Notes under the pieces: generated by a model
Databases searched by the model: none
What the model saw: the letters and a program-made list of their open reading frames with translations, nothing else
Told to the model about the DNA's origin: nothing
Source of the DNA: Schistosoma mansoni
Taxonomy: Eukaryota; Platyhelminthes; Trematoda; Strigeidida; Schistosomatidae
NCBI RefSeq assembly: GCF_000237925.1
Contig: NC_031495.1
Span: forward strand, 59,269,115 to 59,333,114
Length of the DNA stretch: 64,000 nucleotides
Reading direction: 5' to 3'
Position numbers and translations under genes: made by a program
In this document: piece after piece, positions 46,848 to 60,400 of the stretch
Layout of the letters: the number at the start of each line of letters is the position of its first letter
How positions within the stretch are numbered: the first letter of the stretch is position 1

Positions 46848-46976
46848 ATGTTCATACATCAGTTTAAAGATGCCATACCTGATTAACACAGAGAGTTGAA
46901 ATTGTCAAATCTCATGGTAGCAGAGATAGTAATAATATAAGTTGCAATAAAAAAGACTAGACATTGGAGATACGAT

Positions 46977-47024
46977 ATGAGTGCGATGGCAGGCACATCA
47001 ATATTACAACCTAACCTATCACAG
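46977..47024 (+). CDS. Candidate initiator exon upstream of the TUT-like gene
   Basis: ATG opens MSAMAGTSILQPNLSQ and ends CAG|GTAATA, a good donor. It sits 1.5 kb before the first recognised TUT-like exon and on the same strand. It ends in phase 0 whereas the 48488 exon needs one carried base, so it cannot join directly; either a further exon lies between or this is chance. Confidence 0.3.
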
Positions 47025-48487
47025 GTAATAATACTAAGCGCTCTTTATTTCTACTGAAGTTTAGAATCTTATGTTAAAAAACCTTAAGGTGTTCTGAATC
47101 TAAATACTCTACCTAATCAAACTGTCAAACAGTAAACAAGTTCTTGATTTGTGGTTTGTTTCGAAAAAGCTTGTGTTAATCAAACCTAGTATGTCATCGT
47201 GAATTTTTACCAGATAAATATGTTAATTTTGTCAAGAAACATAAAATATTCGTGAATTAGTGTTTTGTTTCTATCAGCGTCGTGCTACATTAAAGGGGCA
47301 ATTGGGATAGACTAGTAGATTGTAGACATTAATGTATCTTTAAATAAATCACTCATCTTAAGCAAAATACAGTTAATCTACGCTTGTACTGATAAGTTTC
47401 ACGTTTGTATAGGTTTTAGTATCATCTTCTCTAGTGGTTTCCTAAATAAAAAACTACAAAAAGGACAAGTGTTCATTACTCATCATTTTCCTGATCACTT
47501 TTATTTTATCAAAAACAAGGTGGTACAAGTTGTGACCAGAATCTGAAAAGCGATGCGACTATGGATACTCATAAATTTTCGAGTAGATTTTATTATTTGT
47601 GATTTTTGTTTGATATGTCAGATTTCCGTAGTTTTTATAGCGTTTTTTCTATAGCAATGAGCATAAAATATTGTATTCTCGCTTACCTAATCTGAATTTA
47701 TCATTGAGATTTAGCCTTAAGCCATTATTATCCTGATTTTGAATATAATTTTCATTTGTTCCCTATGTGATATATCTCATCAGATTTCGTATGCGCTATT
47801 GAAATAGGAAAGTAGTTAGTCATTTGAAAATTCAAACTACATTAATTTAATTCTTTTGTTATGTCGTTGCTTTACATCGTTAAACGATCTTTTGAATTTG
47901 TAGAGCAATGAGACCAATTATGGTGTATAAATTCCTATTTCTGGTTCTTTATTCATCCCATATATAGTAGAGAAATATGTATATACATAAAAGCAGTAAA
48001 AATTGTGGTCATTCGAGATCATTTATATATCGAATCTATTAAAAGACAAAACGCTTGACAACTATCTTTCGTGGTTAGGTGGACTGCTATGGGACTTCTC
48101 GACGTAACTGAATACCAAAAAATAAAATTGAAAATATATGTTGGCAATTGTTTTATGGTCTATCAGAGGGTGAATAAACTTTTGACTAGGCCTTAAATGT
48201 ATCTGTTTCTCTTCACTTTGTGTGAACTACTGTTGACCATCAAATGTTCATCCTGAAAGGAGAGGATCTTGTAAAAAAAGATTTTTTCATTGTTGTTATA
48301 CTCTTTTCTTAGATACATAAGTCAGCCACTGTATAGAAGTGTGACAATGGAAACCATCCCTTTTTGTCTAACAGAAATTAATTTTACAGAATTTTTTTTC
48401 TTGGTGGACAATTACTTTATATATGTAAATGTTTTTGTTTCATCCTCTTTATTATTACTATTATTATTATTATTATTATTATTATAG
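47025..48487. other. Presumed intron or 5' flank of the TUT-like gene
   Basis: AT-rich DNA ending in an (ATT)n run (about 48449-48486) that supplies the splice acceptor of the 48488 exon. An open stretch after TTTTCTTAG at about 48312 could be another exon but does not match phases on either side. Confidence 0.4.
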
Positions 48488-51400
48488 GTCTATCATCAGA
48501 GGAACTTGAATACTTGAATAAAAACTATATAGAACCTCTTAAAACGAAACGTGTAAGTTGGTTGTGTAATAAAGTACTTTGAGACACCTTATTATCAACT
48601 CGACCATTGCTGCCACCTTGACGTGATGGTCGGGTTTGTCTATCGTAATGAACCAATCGTTCCTCAAGGTCCTACCATGCGAGACAGGTTGGTTGAAGAA
48701 CGGTCAAACTAAAAACATCAAACCCAAGGTCCGGAGGCGAAGTCATACTGCTGACTATACAGACGTGTAACGGCAGTAACATGTTTCCTTCAGACAACCA
48801 GCATGACAGCGATGCTGCCTTCCCACAAGGGGGGGGTGGGGTTAGAAAAAACTCGACCCTAAAAATACCCTCGTCTTGTCCCACGGATATCCGTCTCCGG
48901 CGTTAAGGCCTCAACAAGTACGGAGCTAACACGAAAATTACTCACAAAAAGGTCGTGTGTGACCAACGTCAAGCAGTTGTCCCTTGGGCATTGCGGTCAC
49001 GCTTTCAGGTCACTAAGACCACTACTAATCCAATTTTCTTCTCAGGTACCTGCAGAAGAACCCTTTTACGGTGTGGGAAACCGGGAAGTGATAACCACCT
49101 TCATACCTCTAACGGCACTCCAGATCACCATATTCATAATCAATCTCCCTCTTCAATTCCTATTATTCCTCCCACCTCGACTTTCAACACTAAACTTCCT
49201 CTTTCGGCTTTCTTCTCAAGTATCACCATAGCCGACGATTCTAGTGCGCAAAACACTGTCCAGGTTTCCTGAAACCTCACTCCAAACTACACATTGGAGC
49301 CTTCAACGTACGCACCGTATGTCAAATCGACCAGCAGGTCTCCTTGGCTAAGACCCTAGAATCTCATACGATTGATGTATGCTGTGTCTTCGAAACACGC
49401 ATACAGGACCATTCACTTGACCTCACCTCGCCAAAACACAGAGCCGATGAGATACAGCCATTGTGTATCTGGTGACCCGATAGCTAGTTTTCGTGGACTC
49501 CCAGGTTTAGGCATACCGCTTAGTACGAGAGCAGAACATGCACTATTAGAGTGGATCCCCGTTAATAATCGCCCATGTGCTGTTCGATTAATCGGCTCTA
49601 TAAAAAAATCAGAAGTATAGGGACACACGTTGTTTCCTTTTCACCATTTCTGCCTACGCTCCCACTGACTGCAGCCCAGATGAAGTGAAAGATGACTTTT
49701 ACAGAAAGTTTTTCTGAACTTCTTCAAAACTGCGTTCACATCTAGGCAGTTCTGAAAACGAGGCCGATCCAGATGTTGCTTGGAAAGATATACAAACAGC
49801 TGTGGAAACAGCAGCAACATCTATTAGTAATTTAAACCGAAGGGTTACAAAAAATCAATGGATTTCTTCCAAGTCTATTGCACTGATAGATTCTCGTAAA
49901 CTCATTCCATCAGGCTCTGAACATAATGAAGAGCAAAAGCAAATCAGATCTAGGTTAACTAAAAGTCTAATGAACGACCATGAGGAATGGTGGGTAGCGA
50001 AAGCAAAAGAGATGAGAAAGCCAGCGGCTGTAGGTAACACAAGACAGCTCTTCAGACTAATAAAAGAAACTGGAATGAAGAAGTCAAGTGTAAGTGAGAT
50101 GATCTCGGAAAAACACGACACTCTTATCTGCTCTTAGTCCAGACGTTTATAACGATAAGCGGAACATTTTAAGGAGCAGTTCAGTTGACCTTCAGCTACT
50201 CTAAAACTATCCACCATTCCCAGACAGCCTGAATGAGACATTGAAGTAGGTCCCCCGATTCTAGGTGAAGTTCAAAAGGCTATAGCTAATCTGAAACGAG
50301 GAAGGGCAAGGCAACATATATTTGACTAATTTTCTACCCAGAGCTCAATTTATTTGACACTACCAAATCCAACTTCGTCAGTGATAGCTACAAACTCATT
50401 TTTTAAAAAAATAGTTCTTCAAATTTAAGTTTTATGACCATTTAGACCTTATCGATTTGGAAATAGCATACATTAGGAACTGACACCAAGTTGAAAGCCT
50501 TCATCATACCTAAAGGACTTGATTACTAAAGGGGATTGCGTCCAAACTATTGGCTTCTGTCATACTTCGTAGACTGCTCAAAACCCGAAGAAGATTGACT
50601 CACAAGGAGGAGTCAGTCAGTCAGTCACAACGTAGAACTTCGTACGTACGTACATCAGTTCGAGTTGCCATACCACATTAGCACAGAGATGCAGTTGTCG
50701 ATTCAAATCCCATAGTGGTAGAAGTAGTAAGAGTATAAGCAGTAATCCGAAAGATTATGGTTTGAAGATGTTATTCAAGGAGTACAATCCAGTGAAATAA
50801 ATTTGTAAAGAGAAGAAAAAAAGATTAGAATTTGGCAGGGCACAAAGAGTGGATGCACCTTCTCTATTGCAAACGATTTTGAGCCATGTAATTCAAGGTC
50901 TCTAACCATCAGTCGCTATCATCTCGCGAATCCCAATCAGATAGTCTACACGTACCAACATGGCTCAGTCCACTTGTCAGTGACTTCATGTATTTGTGCC
51001 ACGTTTTGGTCTGGCCGCCCCTAGCTTTCTTCCAACCTGCTCATACACCATGAAACATTGCACGTCGGGGCAGTCGGTGGTCGGGCATACGTAACACGTG
51101 TTCCAGCCATCTCAACTGATGAAGTTTCACTACTTCATCAATTGATTTACCATCCTTACCTAGTACCCGTTTCCTAACAACTACATTACTTACTCGGTGG
51201 TCCCAGGATATACGAGCAATGGTTCGAAGGTACCTATTATCGAATACTAGTAGCCTATGAGTATCCTCTACTCTTATCGACCATGTTTCACTGCCATAAA
51301 GTAGGACGGAACGAACTGCTGCACAGTAAACCCGTCCTTTTGTTGCTAGACGGATATATCACCTACCCCATAAGTGAGGCTAGTTGGCGAAAGTCAGGCG

Positions 51401-54400
51401 AGTCCTCTGTACCCGTGCTGAGATTTCGTCAAATACCAGACCACAAGGGCTGATGAGACACTCTCAAGATAAGTGAAGTGGTCAACCCGCTCAACTACTT
51501 CACTCCCTATCATTAGTTCAGGTGCCGATGCAACCCAATCCTGAAGTAACATTTTGCATTTCGAGGGAGAGAATCGCATCCCGAACATGCCTGCATAGTT
51601 GCTTATATTGGTCAGAAGACTCTGCATTTTGTCAGCGTCTTCACCAAACAAAACTATGTCGTCGGCGTATTCTAAGTCAACAAGTGAGCCTCCCGGTAAA
51701 AGTTCAACTCCAGGAGATTGAGATGATGAAAGTAATATCTCTAAAAGCATGTCAACGACAAAGTTAAACAAGAATGGGGAGAGTAGACAGCCCTGACGAA
51801 CACCACTTGAGGTAACCAATTCTGATGACAGTTCGCCATAGGCTCTAACTCGACCAGTTGTTTTCGAGTAGAGAGCCTCTATAAGGCAAATGTACTTCTT
51901 TGGTACTCCTTTCAGTGACAAACACTGCCATAGAACCTCACGATCAACGGAGTCAAATGCCGCCCTAAGGTCGAGAAATACTACTATTATGGGACGTCTG
52001 AATGTATGTGTATGTTCTAGGACCTGACGTAGAGTGAATATCTGGTCTATGCAACCACGTCCAGGTCGGAAACCAGCTTGGTTTTCTCTAGTCTGCTCTT
52101 CACGAGCTTTGGTTAGGCGTCCAAGTATTATTGAAGCTAATATTTTAGACACAATATTAGTCAAACTGATTCCTCTGATTGTTACAGGAGGACTTTTGTC
52201 CTTTCTTATAGACTGGCACAATTAGTGATTGGGACCAGACAGATGGAATTACGTCCAGTTCCCAGATTCTACCTAAGACCTCAGTCAATCTCGCTGCTAG
52301 TACTGGACCACCATCCTTAAAAATCTCAGGAGCAAAGCTGTCAGGGCCTGCTGCTCTCCCTCGCTTCAGATTTCCTATAGCTTTTACAACCTCGTAGAGA
52401 GTTGGAGGACTTGCCTCAATTTGCCATTCAGGACGACTGGGGATCATGGGTAACTGAAGTGTGGCTGAAGGCCAGTTGAACTGATCCCTAAAGTGTTCTG
52501 CCCATCGATCCAATCTCCTGGCTTTAGAATGAATGATATGTCCATCTTTATCTGAGATGGTTTCGCTGGCAGTTGGGTTCCTAATACCGGTTTCTTTAAC
52601 AAGTCTGAATAGCTGTCTGCTGTTACCTATTGTCGCTGCCTTTTCCATCTCTCTTGCTTTCGCTACCCACCACTGTTCACGATCATTGCGTAGGCTTCTT
52701 ATTAGACTGCGCTTAAGCTGATTCCGCTCTTTGTTATGTTCAGAGCCAGGTGGGATGAGTTTACGAGCATCTATCAGTGCGGTAGACGCTGCCGAGATCC
52801 ATTATTTCTCTCTAACCTTATGGTTTACTTTACTAGCAGATGTCACTGCTGTTTCCACAGGTTTTCGGATGTCATTTTACGCTGCCTTAGGGTGGGCACA
52901 ACTTGCATGGCTGCCTAACTGTTTTTCTAGTTGTTTCTGAAATATATTCTTAGCTTGCTTATCGTTAAGTAAAACCCTAAGAGGTTTCCTTGTAGTGTCT
53001 TTCCTGCGTCCAGTAAGACGCAGACATATACGTGCTCGCACTAAAGCATGATCTGAATCTAAACATGTGCTCCAGAATGAGCGACAGTCTTCTATCGAGC
53101 CCCTCCATTGGTGGCTGATATCGATGTGATTTAGTTGGGTCCAACATTGGAATGAATTCGGGGTTCGTCATGCCAAAAGATGTTTTTCTTATGCTTAAAA
53201 TTAGTATTTGCGAGAAATAGGCGGTTATCTGAGCACATCTGCAACAGACAGTCGCCATTATCTGTTCTTTTAGCCACGACACCATAAGACCCACCCAGGT
53301 ATCTTTCCTTTTCGCTTAGCTTATCTACTTGAGCATTAAAGTCACCAGTCACTATTACTACATCAAAGCACCTAGCTTTTCGGAGAAGTTCGGAAAGCTT
53401 TCTGTAAAACTCATCTTTTACATCATCTGAGCTGCAGTCAGTGGGAGAGTGGGCAGAGACGACTAAGAGGCAACGACGAGTTTCCTTATCTTTCCGAGTC
53501 CTTACTGTTCTGTTTAGTCGGACAGCGAACACATGACTGTCTATTGGGATCCAGTCTAAAAGAGCTAGTTCTGTCCTAGGACTTAATGCTATACCTACTC
53601 CAGCGAGGCCACGGGAAGCAGCATCAGGGCTTCCAGATACACGAAGCGTGTATCGAGATGGTTCTTTATTTTGATTGGGTGAGGTCAAATGAATGACGCT
53701 ACTCCTATCTTGTATGCGCGTTTTGGAGACGCAGCACACATCGATGGTGTAAGATTCTTGAGTCCTAGCTAACGAAGCCTGTTGTCCTATTCGGCACAAT
53801 GTTCGGACATTAAAAGTTCCTATATGTAGTTTAGAGCGTGGTTTCAGGAGACCGGGAATAACGTTCCGTGTACTTGAATCGTTTGCCCTAGCGGTGCGAG
53901 GTAATAAAAGGACGTGGGAAGGGTTAGTCTTGGAGATAGGAGAGTTGTTAGGTGGTGTAGGAAGGATTTGAAAGTGACCAACTTGGTCTCGTGTGTTGTT
54001 ACGTGTATGAGGGCTAATATCACTTCCCGGCTGCCCACACCGTGGAAGGGTATTTCTTGAGGGACCTGAAAAAGAAGTTGGATTAATGTTGGTCTTAACG
54101 ACCTGGGAGCGTGACCGCAGAGTCCATGGGACAACTGCTTGAGGCCGGTCACGCACGGCCTTTTTGTGGGTGATTTTTGACGTGTTAGCTCCGTTCTTCA
54201 AAGGACCTTACCGCCGGAGACGGAAATCCGTGGGATAAGGCGAGGTGTGCATTTTTAGGGTCGACCTTTTCTAACCCCACCCCCCTTGTGGGAAGGCAGC
54301 ATCGCTGTCATGCTGGTTGTCTGAAGGAAACACCTTACTGCCGTCACACCTCTGTACAGTCAGTAGTACGACTTCGCCTTTGGACCATGGGATTGCTGCT

Positions 54401-57400
54401 TTTAGTCTTACCGTTCTCCAATCGACCTGCCTGGCACGGTAGAACCTACAGGAACATACGTTCCAGCCAATGTAGCTCGGCTGGGTCATCACGATAGGCA
54501 AGCTCGACCATCCCGTCTAGGTAGCAGCTACGGTCGGGGAGGAAACTAGCTCTTATTCTGGTCGACAATGTATTGACCATATTTTCACCCTTCACTAAGT
54601 GTTACAACACTGTCATACTTATCACAGACCAACAATCGTAGTGTTTCTTGACATTAGGGTCATCTTCAACTCATTGGACAGGACTGTTATCTGGGGTTGT
54701 CTATTGAAGGAGTGTGTGTTTGGGAAGTTTATCAACATCTTGAAAGCCCTATATGCAAACACTTCAGACAGAGTTGGGGCATACAACCACCTCTTCCCAT
54801 TGCTTCGTTCATTCACTGCAGTTAGGAAAGCTTGCTCAACCCCATCATTCCCCTTCAACTTTGCTGCCGATGACGTTCTGGAAACAACTTTGATGGATGT
54901 AGGTAATGTTGGTGGGGATCTGTAAAAGATTGGATCTACAACGGGTCTGTGAGAGCAGTTTCGCTCTATGCTTGTGAGACCTGATCCCTCCAAGTTGAGG
55001 ATGTTCGACGACTCTCTGTGTTAGATCGTCGTTGTCTCCGAGAGATTGCCCACATCCAGTGGCAACATCATTTTAGTAATGCCCAGGTTCAACATCGTGT
55101 GTTCGGGCACAGCGACAATAATCTAATTAGTGTCACCATCTTGAAACATCGACTTCGATGGCTTGGACATGTTCTACGAATGCCGTATCAGAGAATTACG
55201 TCGTGCATTATTTGCCGACATTAGGACTGGTTGGAAGAAGCGGAGAGGTGGTCAGTGTTTGACATGGTGTCGTGGTATCAAGGAAAGCTGCAAAGAACTG
55301 GCTTCTGTTGGTCCTTCACGATTCCCTGGTTGGGGTCCTAGAGATGGTGCAACACATTGGTTCGAGACGTTATTAGATGTGGCTCGGAATACAAGCTAGT
55401 GGCGAGCCTACTGTAGCTTTCTTTTACTTTCTTCATAAAGAGTGGGGGTTACTTCTCTGACTGAAAGAGTTGTTTCTGGTTGTACATTTCTGTTTCTCTC
55501 ATTACTATTATTTTTTCCACTATCATACGCTAATTTGTGGTCGTAATTTTTCTTTTTTATTATGCACACCTTACATTCTCTATCTCTCCACATTCTTATT
55601 ATTATCGTGTGGCGCATATTTATTCGGTCCCCCGTGTACCAATGTTTATATGTTGAAATAAAATAAATAAGTAATTTTGTATTGAAATGAAGTAGATACC
55701 AACAGTTTCTCATCTGGATTTCTTATTCCTTACGTTGTGTTCAGTTATTCATGAAAATATTTTCACAATGATTAATTTTTGCGCTTAAGTGTTTAGTAAA
55801 TATTTTATTGTGTAATGTAATTTATATGAAAAGTTTGTAGTAGTGTAAAGAAAGTTTCTGTTCAAATGTATTCGTGCATAATTTTTTATCACAGTCTGAT
55901 GAAATAGTTTCACATCAGTTAGTTAGATAACGTACTTTATATCATTTTTACAGAATATTGAGAGCTACGCATTCTGTATTAGAAATAAAATGTATTATGA
56001 TTAAGTGAATTTACTAATCTAACATCGTAGTGCCAATGGGACAGTATAAGTTGTTAATATGAATGATAAGACCTTTTTCTCTTATTTTACGTTCTCATTC
56101 TGTTTATCATAGAGATGTGGACTTTTGTGCAATGTTTGTGGAACCCTCATGTCTACAGTTGCCGCAGCTATTCACCATACCTCTTCGAATTCTCATAATG
56201 CAAACCTTATGGTAAGGGTTAGGGAATAGATTCGTTGTTTTTGAAGTTTCATGGTCTTAAATTGAATTTTTTCCCATGATGTTCATAACCGGACGAATAG
56301 ATGTAATATGTTTCCTACTTACAAATCTTTAGATAGGGCACTAACAGGTTTATAGATTATTGTCTGTCAGTCCACACTTTAGTGTTTTGGTAGATCAAAA
56401 CTATATATTTGTGGTATTTATCATTGATTCTCGGACACTGGATCATAGATCCAAATGTATTCTTAATTGCGTTTGAAATCTCCAGTAGTATTATGATCTA
56501 CAAATCACCAGAGTCCCTTCTGCTGTGATGCTAGCATGTAATAATAAGGCACCTACAGTAGAATGAAAGTGAATGGAGCACCTTTTAGTCAATTAGGTTC
56601 TTTGGTAAACCACAAAACAGTATATTTTTGTTTTTCCCAATATGACTAGCCGAATACATGAATAATTAGTAATTTTGGGGCATTTTCTACAGGTTTTCAC
56701 AACATCGACTTCTTTTGTAAGCGTTAATAGACTTTGGTTTGTGTACCTGAATTAATATTAATGCAAAGCTTCAGAGACTTTATTGTTCTAACAGTCTAGA
56801 AGTCAGTTAAGTATCACAAGGGTTTCATGTGTAACACGACACCTAACTGTTAAAAAGACAGCACAAAATATGTAATTTTCGGACTTACGTTTTTCTACAG
56901 TACTGTCATCGTTCTATTCGTGATATTACTGGAACATTTTCCATATGCATGGTCGCCATCCGTTTAACATTATCATATTAACTTATATTGTGGAGTTAAC
57001 AGTTGGAAGTCAGACTATTATATGTAGTTGTTTGGTTTTCGAATTTATTGATAATCGAATTTGATTTCGAGAAACAAACGATATAAGAATTTCGCCATCG
57101 TGTCCAGGTTTAAATCTTGCCCCACCTATTTCGGTTTAGACAACGGAGTAGTATCAATTCATAACATAATAATCAAAGGTCAGTCTTTCAGGGAATTGTC
57201 ATATAAATCTGTAACCACACATTCAATGTGAGTGCAGTGAGTAAGATGTTATCATAAAACATTGGTAACGGTGATCTAGAGGCGAATTTCAATACGAAAA
57301 TTATTATTAATCGAAGTAATAAGAGTAATTGATCCGTTGTTGGGTTTTCTTCAAACTGAAAACCAATGCACGTATTATGTTATATTATATTATTATCATA

Positions 57401-60400
57401 CTATATTATATTATAAGGGGAATTTTAGACACCTAATCAAGTCAGTCAGTCAGCTACAACGTAGGACCAGGTACATTTATACATCGATCCAAGCTGCCAT
57501 ACCTGGTTAGCACAACAAGATGAACACCGGATTCATAGAAGTAGTTAATTTAGTGGTGGTAATATATAAAAGATAGCTTGTATATGAGGATATAGTATAG
57601 GAAGAAAGTTATGAAGCAATTTTAATTTCATAGTTTAAGGGAAGATAAAGTGTATACACCTACGCCATTGTGATCGATTCTGAGCCATGTCACCTAGAGT
57701 CTCCAACCATTGGTTACGATAGTCACGCGGACCCAAACCAAGTATCCTGAATCTGCCAACATGGCTCAGACTAGAAGTTAGTGACTTCAAGCACTGATGC
57801 CACGTTTTGGTTTGTGTTGGGATGATCCTGAAAATTACTTGCAATAGATATGACAAGCTCAGGAAACATTAAGAAGCATTTTATCTAATCAGCGTTTGAT
57901 TAGAAGTTTAGCTAGAAATATCGCGAAAATGAAGTCACATGTAAAGGTTCTGATTGGCTGATTATTACACTGCTACTATGTTTAGTAGTATTCTAGAATT
58001 TTCAGGAAAACCCAAGGACTTTTAAAATACCGTAAAAACCCTATATTTTCTGTACATAAATGAACCCTTGGAGTAAAGTGTTTCCCGCATATTTTGTGCC
58101 TTTTCTCTCGTGTTCAAGTCTCTGTGTAGTTCTAGCTTGGGGGTACAAGACTAGCTTAGGATCCGAATATAGCGTTCAATCAACAAGACGTATCAATTTG
58201 GCCGCCCCTAACTCTCTTCCAACCACCCCCTACACTAGTCAGCATAGCGCGTCGTGTTAATCGGTGTTCAGGCATACGTAACACGTGGCCTAACCATCTC
58301 AGTCGATGAAGATTCATGACCTCATCGACTGATTTACCATCATTCCCTAATACCCTGTGTCTAACCTCACTATTACTTACCCGGTGACCCCAGCAGATGC
58401 GAGCAATATTTCTAAGAAATCTGTGGTCAAATACTAGTAACTTGCGAGTATTTTCTACTCTTAATGGCTATGTTTCACAGCCGTAAAGTAGAACAGAGCG
58501 AACTTCTGCGCAGTATACTCATCCCTTAATTGATAGACGGATATCTCGTCTTCGCCATAGGTGACGTAAGTTGGCAAAAGTCAAACGAGCTTTTTGAATC
58601 CGTGCTGAGATTTCGTCAGACACCACCAACCCATTAGGGCTGATCAGACTTCTGAGATAAGTGAAGTTGTCCACGCGTTCGACTACTTCACTCCCTATCC
58701 TTAGTTCGGGTGTTGACGCAGGCCAGTCCTGGAGTAACAATTTACATTTAGATGAGGAGAAACGCATCCAAAACATCCTGGCATTATTACTCAGTGCTAA
58801 CAGAAGACTCTGTATTTTGTCAGAGTCTTCACCAAACAGGACTATGTCATCTGCGTATTCTAAGTCGATTAGTGAACCCCCTGGTAGAAGATCAATTCCT
58901 GTAGATTCAGTCGAAGAGAGTGTTATTTCTAGCAATGGGTCTACAATGAAGTTAAACAAAAATGGGGATAGTGGACAGCCTTGACGGACACCACTTGAGG
59001 TTGTAAAATCATATGACAGTTCGCCATAAGCTCTCACTCGACTGGTAGTGTTCGAGTAAAGAGCCTTCACAAGGTTTATGTACTTCTGAGGTACACCTTT
59101 CAATGACAGACACTGACACAGGACCTCTCGGTCTACAGAGTCAAATGCTGCTTTCAAGTCATGAAAAACTATCATTGTCGGACACCGATAAACATGCCTG
59201 TGGTCTAAAGCCTGACGAATAGTGAATATGTGGTCGATGCAGCCACGACCAGGTCTGAAGTCAGCCTGATTTTCTCGTGTTTGCAGTTCACGAGTCTTAG
59301 TTAGGTGCCTGATAATAATTGAGGCAAGTATTTTAGATGCTATGTTAGTCAGACTAATCCCTCTATGGTTATCACAGGATGATTTTGGCCCCTTCTTATG
59401 TATTGGGACAATCAGTGATTGTGACCAGTCGGATGGGAATACGTCCGTCTCCCAGATTTTAGCCAGAATATTAGTCAACCTAGTCGCTAAAATTGGACCA
59501 CCATATTTAAAGACGTCTGGAGGCAATACATCAGGACCAGCTGTTCTTCCTCGTTTCAGATTAGTTATAGCCTTTTGAACTTATGGTGGGGTCGGGGGGA
59601 CACCTAATCAAGGTTCACTTATGAAACTCAAAGCCCAAGTACTTGAGTCTGCACTTGGTACACTTTCCTGGAAACGTTTCCTTTATTTGTGATTCACAAG
59701 TTGCTTTGTGATAAAGTTACCTTAAGATCGAACCGACTGAACGCGTCTAACCTTTGAAGATCTTACTATAATAATCTCATGTAAAGCAATAACTTTAGTG
59801 ACAATTTTTAATTCAAGATATCATTCTGATTTCTGTTTTAGTCCTTTCAGTAATAATATGATAAACTGCATAATACGTTCATCATATATTTTTAAATTTG
59901 TATTTACTTGACTTTTAGACTGCTGAACTAAAATCAACGCTTCTTTATTTGCCTCCCATCACGGATTCCCATAGAATTGCATTAGATTCGGAGCTAAAAT
60001 CCGCTTCTCTTTCTGTTGTGGCTGATACCTGTGAGATGCAGCGACGACAGAATTTTGCAAATGATCTGATTGCTGCTATTGAAGCTCGAATTCCAAGTAA
60101 TGTATAAAATTTTTGTTTTGCATGGGTTTAACTTTTAAGCTGTAAAGGTTAAGTCAAAATTTAATATAGTGAAAGTAATACACCTAATGTTTAAATAGCT
60201 TTGTTTTTATTTCCAATAATTGTGTAAGTTGATTTTATCTTAGTTAACAATTGAGACGTAAAATATCATATATCAAGCCATACTGTTTCATGTACAGACA
60301 AACAGTCATATATGGAAGCTCATAACAGTATGTTTTCAAATTATCTCATTTCTTACTAACTTATTAAGATAAGAATTCAATCAAATGCGAAGGATGTTAA

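Larger units (their letters stand above)
50613..54537 (-). mobile_element. LINE B3, full length (3.9 kb), nested in LINE C, defective
   Basis: The only complete family B copy in view. The leader starts at 54537 (CCGACCGTAGCTGCTACC). It has a 356-codon N-terminal frame with endonuclease (53131-54201), then RT frames and the (TGAC)n-type 3' end at 50613. Endonuclease words: GTFNVRTLCRIGQQASLA, and VIVTGDFNAQV. The word CCVSKTRIQD has Lys where the catalytic Glu of APE-type endonucleases is expected. The RT frames (52157-52648, 51394-52221) translate identically to LINE B1 and share its frame breaks. It lies antisense to the TUT-like gene, inside its 11.4-kb intron. Confidence 0.92.
57441..59598 (-). 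mobile_element. LINE F (LINE B/C family), 5'-truncated, with nested solo LTR
   Basis: The 3' end (GTCAGTCAGTCAG) is at 57441 and the 5' truncation at 59598, in the linker just before the RT (AITNLKRGRTAGPD). 58519-59526 is a long intact RT frame. The 3' portion is split by a 381-bp solo LTR at 57815-58195. Exact 13-bp target duplications bracket the whole. It diverges clearly from B1/B3 and so is a separate subfamily. Confidence 0.9.

Noticed and set aside
48312-48420. Possible TUT-like exon after TTTTCTTAG
   Set aside because: Its only open frame does not match phases with the candidate exon at 46977 or with the 48488 exon.
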